Assembly (NCBI GenBank): GCA_028681335.1
Contig: JAQUIT010000002.1
Location: 62,001-126,000, forward strand
Direction: 5' to 3'
Length of the DNA stretch: 64,000 nt
DNA from: Desulfuromonadaceae bacterium
GTDB taxonomy: Bacteria > Desulfobacterota > Desulfuromonadia > Geobacterales > Pseudopelobacteraceae
How positions within the stretch are numbered: position 1 is the stretch's first letter; each line of letters opens with the position of its first letter. Shown piece after piece: positions 16,993 through 24,538 of this stretch. Position numbers and translations under genes: made by a program. The notes under the pieces are model-generated. The model was not told where the DNA came from, did not search any database, and saw nothing but the letters and a program-made list of their open reading frames with translations.

Positions 16993-17026
16993 GTAAACCT
17001 ATCCACAATAGTGAGGATAGGTTTAC
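16993..17026. terminator. hairpin between convergent lysR and the bc-complex operon
   Basis: A perfect 12-bp stem (16993-17004 with 17015-17026) with a 10-nt loop lies between convergent genes. It lacks a strong T run on either strand, so termination may be partial or need a factor. Confidence 0.5.
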
Positions 17027-17066
17027 GATCACTGCTCTCCTCTCTCACGTGTGATTAAAGCCTGCC

Positions 17067-17594
17067 TTATAGCGCCTCCTGATGCAGTCCGCTCAGTATG
17101 ATGAATTTCTTTTCTATTTTCTGCATATAGTAATTGTAAACATTATAGTGCTGCAGTGTCAGTACCACGAGCCCTGAGATGAAAATCTCGTTGACATACT
17201 GCCCAAGACCGCCGGTGACGAAAAATAATACAAAGAAACCGATTCTGAAGGCAACATGTGACGTGGTGCCGCATGGATGAGATCCGAAGTAGAGTTTACC
17301 GAGGATAACCGTCAGGGCGCTGACTGTTGAGACCCACATCAGTACCACGGCCAATGATACTGGAGGGACTGCGCCAAGTTTGCCCATCAGGCCGGAGGGT
17401 AAAATCCCGGCCAGGCTTTGCTCTTTGAAATGAAAAGCAACCAGACTGACAGCCAGGTAGACACCGATCCCGCAAATTCCCATATGAGATCGACCATAAA
17501 GCTCGGTAAGTTGGTTTTTCTCTTGAACGTTTGAAACGTTGTTGGAATTGACCGTATCAACAGATGCCACAGTATTTGTCGTAGTACCGATCAT
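17067..17594 (-). CDS. polytopic membrane protein of the bc-complex operon
   Basis: About 175 residues from the ATG at 17594 (AGGAG Shine-Dalgarno). A polar N terminus (about 1-35) is followed by roughly four membrane helices (including GICGIGVYLAVSLVAF, VSLAVVLMWVSTVSALTVIL and IGFFVLFFVTGGLG). There are no haem-c motifs. Histidines are few (positions such as H37 and H54 in the mature numbering), so a b-haem role is unproven. It is the last gene of the operon, 13 nt after the cytochrome b gene, and may be a membrane subunit or assembly factor. I do not recognise the family. Confidence 0.65.
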   Translation of the reverse strand: MIGTTTNTVASVDTVNSNNVSNVQEKNQLTELYGRSHMGICGIGVYLAVSLVAFHFKEQSLAGILPSGLMGKLGAVPPVSLAVVLMWVSTVSALTVILGKLYFGSHPCGTTSHVAFRIGFFVLFFVTGGLGQYVNEIFISGLVVLTLQHYNVYNYYMQKIEKKFIILSGLHQEAL

Positions 17595-17607
17595 GGCGCA
17601 TCTCCTT

Positions 17608-18273
17608 TTAGTCTGACGTTCCAAGAATCTTTTCACTGCTATGGTGATGACCAACCTTTTCCCAGCCTGTCCACATCGGCTTGAAATATGCCAGCGGTGT
17701 TGAACCAAGGGTTGCCAGATAGACATGGGTTGCCAGAAATGCTCCCAACATACAGGCCAGCAGAAAGTGGACGATTACAAGAATCTGCAGACCTCCAACC
17801 ATCAGTATGATTTGACGTATCGGCCCGATATTGAGGAGGGCAATGCCGGACAGGCTGACAAATGGCACGATGACAAACATGATAGCCAGATATGCTGATT
17901 TCTGCATGGGGTTGAATTTGCTGTCAGGAGTTGCGTGAAATGGACTTGAGGCCCCCTTGAAATACCCATAAAAATAGTAGAATACCTGCCGCAACAGAGG
18001 GTGTGACAATTCATCCAACTTTGGTACATAGATACTGGTTAACGCGCCTGAAACCCACTTGTAATAAAAAAACCAGATTGAAAACGAAAGGGCGACCACG
18101 ATTCCGGCGGTGTTATGGAGCAGAATTGCTGAACGATAACTGCCGCAGATGGTAACAAATTCCGGGAAACGTATCTGGGCTCCTGACGCGCAGAGGGTAA
18201 CAATACCGAGGGCGTTCAGCCAATGCCATATCCTGACTGGTGTCGGTTGCAGGTAAACAAATTTGGATTCCAT
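17608..18273 (-). CDS. cytochrome b subunit, CbcB-like
   Basis: 221 residues of the cytochrome b561 / hydrogenase b-type fold, with four main helices and histidines placed as b-haem ligands (RIWHWLNALG, LLHNTAGIVV, LVIVHFLLAC, TTHVYLATL-like ending with ATHVYLA). It would hold two b haems and oxidise menaquinol at the inner membrane. It starts 4 nt after the heptahaem cytochrome c gene, so the two subunits are surely co-made. The pair matches the b plus heptahaem c arrangement of the Geobacter CbcBA quinone oxidoreductase used at low redox potential. That assignment is from memory and layout. Confidence 0.75.
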   Translation of the reverse strand: MESKFVYLQPTPVRIWHWLNALGIVTLCASGAQIRFPEFVTICGSYRSAILLHNTAGIVVALSFSIWFFYYKWVSGALTSIYVPKLDELSHPLLRQVFYYFYGYFKGASSPFHATPDSKFNPMQKSAYLAIMFVIVPFVSLSGIALLNIGPIRQIILMVGGLQILVIVHFLLACMLGAFLATHVYLATLGSTPLAYFKPMWTGWEKVGHHHSSEKILGTSD

Positions 18274-18277
18274 GAGA

Positions 18278-19366
18278 TTACTCCTTTCTCCTGTTTCTTC
18301 TGGTCATAAACCTGATAAATCCGTGTCCCACCGGCATAATCAGGCCACCGGTGAGAAAGAGCACTCCGATGTTGTTCACCAGTTTGTTGCGACTTGAGCC
18401 CATCATATAAAAATTGGGAATTGCATTCAGTGAAGAAAGACTGGTGCCTTTTTCCACATCAAAGCCTGCAAAGGTGCCATCCTGCTGCGGTAGGACCAGC
18501 CTGGTTATCTGAGCTTCTGAGGGGCCGTTTGCATGGCAAAATGTGCAGTTCCAGCTCTTGTCAGATGTCTGGAAAGCATGACTCGTTTTAGTTGGTGTAA
18601 GTATCGCTTTCAGATAGAGATCTTTGTTTTCCGGGTCTCCATTGAACATTTTCAGTTCTTCAATGGAAATAGAGTTGTCCCGGTTTCTATCAACGAGATA
18701 TTGAACGTCCCGGGAATTCAACTTTGTACTAAGATAATGGTAATCCGCAATAACCGGACTTGTCCCGTCAGCTTTGACGTCACGGTGGGCAATATATACC
18801 GAGACAATAAAGTTTTTCGCCGTGGTGTGGCAGGTTACGCAGGTTATTGAGCCAAGATGAAGATCCGTCTGTGGCAGCCATTGGGCATGGGTGGCCTTTA
18901 TGGTGTTGTGGTTATGGCAGTTCATGCAGGTGGCGGTCATGGCAAGAGCCGATATCTCATTAGGCTTGAGTACTTTGTGTGGATTATGGCAGGCATTGCA
19001 ATTGGGAACCGCATGAGAATGTTTGTTGGTGGCGTACTCTGCTGCAATGTCGCCATGGCAGTTTGTGCAGGTGGTCGTTCTGGCGACCGTGCCATCTTTC
19101 GGGTGGTCGGAAGATACGGTGTCATGGCAGGTTTTACAGCCAAACATTGCATGGGTTGTGTGGCTGAACACCGCGGCACTGATGAGGTTCTTGTCGCCTA
19201 CGGTCTGCATATCGCTATGGCAGTCAAGGCATGCCTGATTGCCTGATGCAGCGTTGCCAAAAGAAAAACCGGGGTCTGCTTGTCCGGTATGGGGAAGCAT
19301 GCAGCATATACTCAGTGCCGATACTGCCAGTACCATTTTATAGACGTTCTGATAAAAGCTCTCCAT
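18278..19366 (-). CDS. membrane-anchored heptahaem cytochrome c, CbcA-like, with EF-hand
   Basis: 362 residues: an N-terminal signal (about 10-30), seven CXXCH motifs (CLDCH, CKTCH, CTNCH, CNACH, CMNCH, CVTCH, CTFCH) and a C-terminal membrane helix (about 328-350) ending in a basic RNRRKE tail. Between the sixth and seventh motifs is a canonical EF-hand-like loop, DRNRDNSISIEEL. It should face the periplasm and take electrons from the cytochrome b encoded 4 nt downstream, passing them to periplasmic cytochromes. It is part of the sigma-54-driven operon that begins at 20461. Confidence 0.8.
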   Translation of the reverse strand: MESFYQNVYKMVLAVSALSICCMLPHTGQADPGFSFGNAASGNQACLDCHSDMQTVGDKNLISAAVFSHTTHAMFGCKTCHDTVSSDHPKDGTVARTTTCTNCHGDIAAEYATNKHSHAVPNCNACHNPHKVLKPNEISALAMTATCMNCHNHNTIKATHAQWLPQTDLHLGSITCVTCHTTAKNFIVSVYIAHRDVKADGTSPVIADYHYLSTKLNSRDVQYLVDRNRDNSISIEELKMFNGDPENKDLYLKAILTPTKTSHAFQTSDKSWNCTFCHANGPSEAQITRLVLPQQDGTFAGFDVEKGTSLSSLNAIPNFYMMGSSRNKLVNNIGVLFLTGGLIMPVGHGFIRFMTRRNRRKE

Positions 19367-19415
19367 CAGTTTTCTCCTTTATGAAGTGATGTACGGGCTT
19401 CGGTCTGAAACTCAT

Positions 19416-19652
19416 TCAGTGAACCTCCAGCTTCTCTTTTTCTTTCGCCTTTGCTGCCATACTTTTTGCCTCTTCATTAATGTCACGAATCAGTGGCAGT
19501 ACCTGAGCGACAATAACCAGGCCGCATAATGTCAAAAAAGCCCAGACTGCAAAATTTGATGGCTTTTCCCGGCCAATGGAAGCCGCAGCTGCCGGCAATG
19601 CGGATAGTGCCAAAGCTGCTACAATGAAAAAAAATTTCTTTACGATTAACAT
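19416..19652 (-). CDS. small exported/membrane protein of the bc-complex operon
   Basis: 78 residues: a signal peptide (MLIVKKFFFIVAALALSALPAAA), a second hydrophobic helix (about 36-54, WAFLTLCGLVIVAQVLPLI) and a charged tail (EEAKSMAAKAKEKEKLEVH). AGGAG precedes the ATG, which overlaps the end of the receiver gene. It could be an accessory single-helix subunit of the CbcBA-like complex. The family is not known to me. Confidence 0.65.
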   Translation of the reverse strand: MLIVKKFFFIVAALALSALPAAAASIGREKPSNFAVWAFLTLCGLVIVAQVLPLIRDINEEAKSMAAKAKEKEKLEVH

Positions 19653-20104
19653 GGCTGTACTCCTTTGATAATATTATGGACAAGCGGATTGGAATCAAAT
19701 GGACGATTCTGTTGTAAGTCCTGTTCCACGGACTTGAGCGCACACATGGCAGCAAGCTTTAATTCATCAAGGTCTTCTGCGTCCACCGGGCGCATTGCAT
19801 AGTAAAAAACTCCTTCTTCCCTGATTTTTTGCACACCCGGAAGTGATGCTTCGTCCGAAACAAGAATCACAGCCAGATGCTGATTGCATTTTTTTAGCAA
19901 CCGGACCAGGTCAAGCAGATCTATGTTGTTGTCAAAGTCACTTCCAAGCAGCACAACCGGCGTCTTTTTTTTGAGGATATTGCTGATAACATGAACCGTA
20001 GAAGTGGTTGTTTCAACTTCGTACCCGGCTCCTGTCAGGCTGCAGGAAATGTCTCTCAGAAATGCAGTGTCCTTGTCAGCGACCAGAATACTTTGATTTT
20101 TCAT
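19646..20104 (-). CDS. degenerate response-regulator receiver domain protein
   Basis: About 152 residues from the ATG at 20104 (MKNQSILVADKD). The fold pattern is CheY-like, but key residues are altered: the stretch that should carry the phospho-accepting Asp reads VVLLGSDFD, and the conserved Lys-Pro is Arg-Pro (AMRPVD). It is therefore probably not phosphorylated in the usual way. It lies inside the cytochrome operon, not with the kinases, so it may bind a partner or regulate complex assembly. In-frame starts at 20143 and 20155 lack good ribosome sites. Confidence 0.65.
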   Translation of the reverse strand: MKNQSILVADKDTAFLRDISCSLTGAGYEVETTTSTVHVISNILKKKTPVVLLGSDFDNNIDLLDLVRLLKKCNQHLAVILVSDEASLPGVQKIREEGVFYYAMRPVDAEDLDELKLAAMCALKSVEQDLQQNRPFDSNPLVHNIIKGVQPC

Positions 20105-20194
20105 GCCCTGCCTCGCAGTAGAGATGATAGTTATGTCCCTCATGACCACACACACTCTGTTCTCATGGGCACCTGAACTAAGGAGACCCTGATA

Positions 20195-20461
20195 TTATTT
20201 GTTCAGTTTTACTGTTTCCGTCTCTTTACGCCCAAGTCCGCAGAGTTCTTTAATCATGACGCCGAACAGTATTATTCCCGGGATTATCTGAAATGTAATG
20301 ATGACTCCAAAGAAGATGAGAAAGAGCTTTGACATTACATAGCCATCGGTATTTGTCTTGCCCATAACTGCAAAAACAACTACGCCGGCCAAAACCATTC
20401 CGATCATCATGATATTTACGACTTTCTTTGTTGTCGTTCCCAACTTAGTTGCTCTGAGCAT
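20195..20461 (-). CDS. small two-helix membrane protein, first gene of the bc-complex operon
   Basis: 88 residues with two membrane helices (about 17-33 and 45-68) and short charged ends. GGGG Shine-Dalgarno (AAAGGGGTCAATC) precedes the ATG. It is the first gene after the sigma-54 promoter at 20515-20531. There is no haem motif and I do not recognise the family. Its place suggests a role with the cytochrome bc complex. Confidence 0.6.
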   Translation of the reverse strand: MLRATKLGTTTKKVVNIMMIGMVLAGVVVFAVMGKTNTDGYVMSKLFLIFFGVIITFQIIPGIILFGVMIKELCGLGRKETETVKLNK

Positions 20462-20514
20462 GATTGACCCCTTTCATTAACTAAATTTACCATAATTGCG
20501 TCTGCCTCTATAAA

Positions 20515-20531
20515 AGCATTTGTTGTGCCAA
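20515..20531 (-). promoter_or_regulatory. sigma-54 (RpoN) promoter of the CbcBA-like operon
   Basis: On the - strand TTGGCACAACAAATGCT has GG and GC exactly 10 bp apart, matching the -24/-12 consensus TGGCAC-N5-TTGC with a single change. Transcription would start near 20504, 43 bp before the first ATG. The gene just upstream encodes a sigma-54 activator. The remaining 235 bp of this 306-bp gap (20532-20767) hold no ORF; they are the likely place for activator-binding sites, but I see no clear dyad. Confidence 0.75.
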
Positions 20532-20767
20532 ATAAGTGGTATTTAAAATACAGTAGATAAATCGGGTGGATACAGCGTTGCGTTGCTGGTGATGCCGAGG
20601 TTGCAACTATTTGATTAGTGGGGTGTAAGGGGATTTGTTGTCCTGCTTAGTTTTGTTTTATTATAAATACCGGCATGTTAGGTGGTCTATTCGGTTTTAA
20701 GCTGGTTTTGCTGGTCGTACTGCGCAGCAGGAGTATTCTTTTCAAACAGGAAAGGTGGGAGGAATTG

Positions 20768-22174
20768 CTATCGTTGCAGGGGTATGTCCTGTTTCTTCAA
20801 CAGAGCATAGAGCCTGGAGGATGAAAGCCCTGAGATGCGACAGGCTTCTGTCACCGTATAGTCGGTAAGTTCCATGAGCTCATTAAGGTACTTCTTTTCA
20901 GCCGTATGGTAGATCGTGTCACGATATTCCTGCAATTTTAAAAGTTCGTGGGGTGGTGCTAATTCACCTGCAGTAGCGGTTCCTCCCCTCTGCATTGACT
21001 GTCTGGTTACTTCAATCCTGATTTGGATAGGAAGGTGTTTAGGAAAGAGAACCGTTTCGTTGCGGGCCACGGCAATAGTTCGTTCAAGAGTGTTTACCAG
21101 CTCCCGGACATTGCCGGGCCAGCTGTACATCTCCAGCATGCTCATAAATTCAGGGGAAAAGTCCTTGTACGCAACTTCATACTGGGCGCATATCCGGTCG
21201 GCGTGGTGACGTATCAGCAGAGGGATGTCATCAGTTCGTTCGTGCAAACCGGGCAACTCAATCATAAAGGTACTGATACGAAACAGCAGATCAGCACGAA
21301 ATGTCCCCTCCTGTACCATCTGCTGCAGGTTCCGGTTGGTCGCCGCTACCAGCCTGAAATTGCTGGCCTGCTCACGGACACTGCCTATGGGGCGAAAACG
21401 ATGTTCTTGTAGCACTCGCAAGAACACCTTCTGTAATGACAGCGGCATTTCTCCAATTTCATCAAGAAAGAGGGTGCCGCCATCGGCCTGACTGACCAGA
21501 CCTTCCCTGCACTGGTCGGCACTCGTGAATGATCCCTTCTCGTGCCCAAAGAGTATCCCCTCAATGAGGTTGTCGGGCATGGCAGCACAATCAACGACAA
21601 TATATTTTTTGGCACTGCGGGGACTGACGCGATGGACGGCGCGGGCAAACAGCTCTTTACCGGTGCCGGTTGCCCCGGTTATTAATACACTTGCATCGCT
21701 TAAGGCCGCCTGGGTAATCAGAGCGAGACACTCTTTTAACCTGCTGCTGCTGCCTATAATTCCTTCCTGCCGGAAATCCACTTCCGTCGCCTGCGGTAAT
21801 CCGGCTATTTTCTGCTCGCGGTATTGCAGGGCCCGCTGCAGCGAGAGGGTTATCTCCTTGACCGAAGCTCCCTTTTCGATGTAGTCCCATGCTCCGCATT
21901 TAATAGCCAGCTCGGCACCTTGGGGGTCTCCTTGTCCGGTTATAATGATTATCTCCGGCGCGGCGGTGTAATCTGACAGATGCTGAATGTAATCCAGGCC
22001 ACTACCGTCCGGCAGGTTAACATCAAGAAAGACCACATCAAACTGGTGCTTGCTTTGGGCAAACCCATCCGCCAGGGTGTGGACGCTTGTTGCGTGATAC
22101 CCCTTCTGTTGTGCCACCAGTGACAGTGATTTGCAAAATAGCTGGTCGTCGTCGATTATGAGTATTTTAACCAT
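20768..22174 (-). CDS. sigma-54 dependent response regulator, BccR-like
   Basis: 468 residues: a receiver (1-120, acidic D8/D9/D10 and phospho-acceptor D51), an AAA+ sigma-54 activation domain (about 140-370; Walker A GATGTGKE, Walker [12 protein letters not shown]) and a Fis-type helix-turn-helix at the end (VTEACRISGLSSSRLYALL). The loop that touches sigma-54, normally GAFTGA, reads GSFTSA here. The gene lies just before the sigma-54 promoter of the cytochrome operon and overlaps the stop of the hybrid kinase gene by 1 nt. The layout resembles the BccR/CbcBA locus of Geobacter (from memory). Confidence 0.85.
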   Translation of the reverse strand: MVKILIIDDDQLFCKSLSLVAQQKGYHATSVHTLADGFAQSKHQFDVVFLDVNLPDGSGLDYIQHLSDYTAAPEIIIITGQGDPQGAELAIKCGAWDYIEKGASVKEITLSLQRALQYREQKIAGLPQATEVDFRQEGIIGSSSRLKECLALITQAALSDASVLITGATGTGKELFARAVHRVSPRSAKKYIVVDCAAMPDNLIEGILFGHEKGSFTSADQCREGLVSQADGGTLFLDEIGEMPLSLQKVFLRVLQEHRFRPIGSVREQASNFRLVAATNRNLQQMVQEGTFRADLLFRISTFMIELPGLHERTDDIPLLIRHHADRICAQYEVAYKDFSPEFMSMLEMYSWPGNVRELVNTLERTIAVARNETVLFPKHLPIQIRIEVTRQSMQRGGTATAGELAPPHELLKLQEYRDTIYHTAEKKYLNELMELTDYTVTEACRISGLSSSRLYALLKKQDIPLQR

Positions 22175-24504
22175 TAGGCAGCTCCGGATAGTGTGGTTAC
22201 ATCAAGGACGCGACGGACGGTCTGCGCTAATTCATACCGTTCAAGCGGCTTGATGGCTACTTCAGTGATAAACCCCGCAATCTGTCTACTGCTGTCGGCG
22301 CCATAGCTGGAGGTAGGATCAAAACCGGTACAGAGGATAATCGGCAGTTCAGGTCGCAAAGCTGCCAGCTCTTCTGCCAGCTGAATGCCGCTTAGGTTCG
22401 GCATGGCCTGATCAGTGATAACAAGATCAAAGGAGTACGGTGATATGCCAAAGAGTTCAAGGGCATTGACCGGATCGTTTTGAGACGTTACGTTGTAGCC
22501 CAGTTTCTGCAGCATCAGCGTGATGCTGAACAAGAGATCCTCGTCGTCATCAACCAGCAGAATCCGTTCAACTCCCGTAGCGGGCTTTTCCTCGTTAACT
22601 TCAGATTTTTTCAGAGTCTGCCCGTTTGCAATGGTTGGCAGATACACATCGAACTGCGTACCTTGTCCAACAACACTCTTTACCGTGATGCCGCCATCAA
22701 GCTTGCTGATGATCCCATGAATAACCGAAAGACCCAAACCGGTTCCTTCCATCTTGCCTTTGGTTGAAAAAAATGGATCAAAGATGCGTTCAATGGTCGC
22801 CGCGTCCATGCCGTGGCCGTTGTCCCGTACCGTCATTCGCTGGTACTTGCTGCCGGGGGCCAGGGTGATACAAAAAGCCGCCATATCTTCGTCCGGATCA
22901 TAATTCGCGATTGATAGTTCAAGCAAGCCCTGGCCCCGCCCACGCATGGCATGGACAGCATTGGTACATAGATTCATGACGATCTGATGCATCTGGGTGG
23001 GGTCGGCAAAGACGGCATCCAATTCTTGTCCGATATGTAATCTGATCTCAATTGAAGGGGTCAGTGTTGAGCGGAGCAACTTGAGGCACTCCTTGACAAT
23101 CATATCCAGCTGTACTTCCTGAAATTCCTGCTCGGTTTGGCGGCTGAAGGTCAAAATCTGCCGGACGAGCTGCTTGCCTCGCTGTCCTGAGCCAAGGACA
23201 ATTTCGAGCAACTCATTCAGGTTACTATCGTCCTTGGCTGAGTCCAGAGCCATTTCCGTGCAGGTAATGATCGATGCCAGTGCGTTATTAAAATCATGGG
23301 CTATGCCTCCAGCAAGGATTCCGATTGCCTCCATTCGCTGGGCACGCCGCAGTTGCATCTCCAGTTGGACCTCATAGGTAATATCCCGCAGCATACCGAC
23401 ACGCAGGTGTTCTTCCGCATTATGGTTACACACCGCCCAGGTTAAAAGTTCAAGATCGAGCACCGCTCCGTCAGGTCGCTGATACTTGAAAGAAACCGAG
23501 TTGAGGTTGGTATTTGAGACTGCGCGCATGAAAGCTTCACAGAAAGGTTCGTTAGATTCCCTGCAGACCGTTGCGCGGAATGCATCCCCGAGCATCTGAA
23601 CTTCCGGTAAGCCGACAATGGCGGCAGCAGAAGGATTGACATATTGAATAATCCCCTTGTGATCCAGCACAAACAGGCCAGGACTCATCTGCGTGACCAC
23701 TGATTCCAGTAATTGCCGCTGCTGCTCAGCCGCTCTGTTTTCTTCGTTCAGGCGAAGCGCCGCAATGCCATAGGAAAGATCTGCGGCAAGGTTGGTTAAG
23801 AGGGTAACCTCCTCCTCGTCAAACGCGAATTTACCGGCTGAATAGATTATCAAGGCGGCAAAAGCCTTTCCCTGGTTACTGAGCGGCAGATAGACTGCCG
23901 AACAGACAATATGCCGCAGGAAATGTATCTGGCACAGTTCGCAGGCCGGATCTCGCTTCTTGTCCTGTATAACAACCGGTTTGCCGGTTTTGATGGCGGT
24001 CTTGATCGGCCCTTTGTCAAGATCCTTGTTCATACATTTTGTTTTGAAAATCTCAATAAAATCCTGGTCATCACCCCAGCCGGCAACAGGGGTAATAGTC
24101 CGTTTGGCATCATCGGAGGCAAGGCCTACCCATGCCATGCGATACCCTCCGACCTCAACAAAGATCCGGCATACTTCGTTTATCAACTGTCGCTCGTCAT
24201 TTGTCCGGATCAGGGCTTTATGACATTCGTTGTATGCCTTTAATGCGCGTAAAAGCCGGTAAACCGGCTTGATTCCGGTAGAGAACTTCTCGTCCCTCTT
24301 TTTGTTTATGAGGTAGTAAAGAAGCAACGATGAGGCCGTGATAAAGATAATGCTGTTTATTTGCAGTGTCTGGGCAATATTGTTTTGAAAAACAATGTTG
24401 GCAAGGATAATGCCGGCGTTGACCAGTAGCCAGATAACGCCAATGCAGGCGTATAATTGGACAGTCATGAACGGGGTAAAGACACGTATGATGAACTGCT
24501 TCAT
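22174..24504 (-). CDS. hybrid sensor histidine kinase (GAF-PAS-HisKA-HATPase-REC)
   Basis: 776 residues: two N-terminal membrane helices (about 12-36 and 47-65), a GAF domain (about 100-250) containing CELC and other cysteines, and a PAS domain (about 268-385). Next comes a HisKA box with the phospho-histidine in GIAHDFNN near residue 400, an HATPase domain (NLCTNAVHAM, GHGMD, GTGLGLSVIHG), and a C-terminal receiver (about 645-765, VDDDED and TDQAMP). It probably passes phosphate to the response regulator encoded directly downstream. The cysteines in the GAF region may sense redox state (inference). Confidence 0.85.
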   Translation of the reverse strand: MKQFIIRVFTPFMTVQLYACIGVIWLLVNAGIILANIVFQNNIAQTLQINSIIFITASSLLLYYLINKKRDEKFSTGIKPVYRLLRALKAYNECHKALIRTNDERQLINEVCRIFVEVGGYRMAWVGLASDDAKRTITPVAGWGDDQDFIEIFKTKCMNKDLDKGPIKTAIKTGKPVVIQDKKRDPACELCQIHFLRHIVCSAVYLPLSNQGKAFAALIIYSAGKFAFDEEEVTLLTNLAADLSYGIAALRLNEENRAAEQQRQLLESVVTQMSPGLFVLDHKGIIQYVNPSAAAIVGLPEVQMLGDAFRATVCRESNEPFCEAFMRAVSNTNLNSVSFKYQRPDGAVLDLELLTWAVCNHNAEEHLRVGMLRDITYEVQLEMQLRRAQRMEAIGILAGGIAHDFNNALASIITCTEMALDSAKDDSNLNELLEIVLGSGQRGKQLVRQILTFSRQTEQEFQEVQLDMIVKECLKLLRSTLTPSIEIRLHIGQELDAVFADPTQMHQIVMNLCTNAVHAMRGRGQGLLELSIANYDPDEDMAAFCITLAPGSKYQRMTVRDNGHGMDAATIERIFDPFFSTKGKMEGTGLGLSVIHGIISKLDGGITVKSVVGQGTQFDVYLPTIANGQTLKKSEVNEEKPATGVERILLVDDDEDLLFSITLMLQKLGYNVTSQNDPVNALELFGISPYSFDLVITDQAMPNLSGIQLAEELAALRPELPIILCTGFDPTSSYGADSSRQIAGFITEVAIKPLERYELAQTVRRVLDVTTLSGAA

Positions 24505-24538
24505 GGAGATAGTCCTGATCTGGTGATTTTAACCATGG

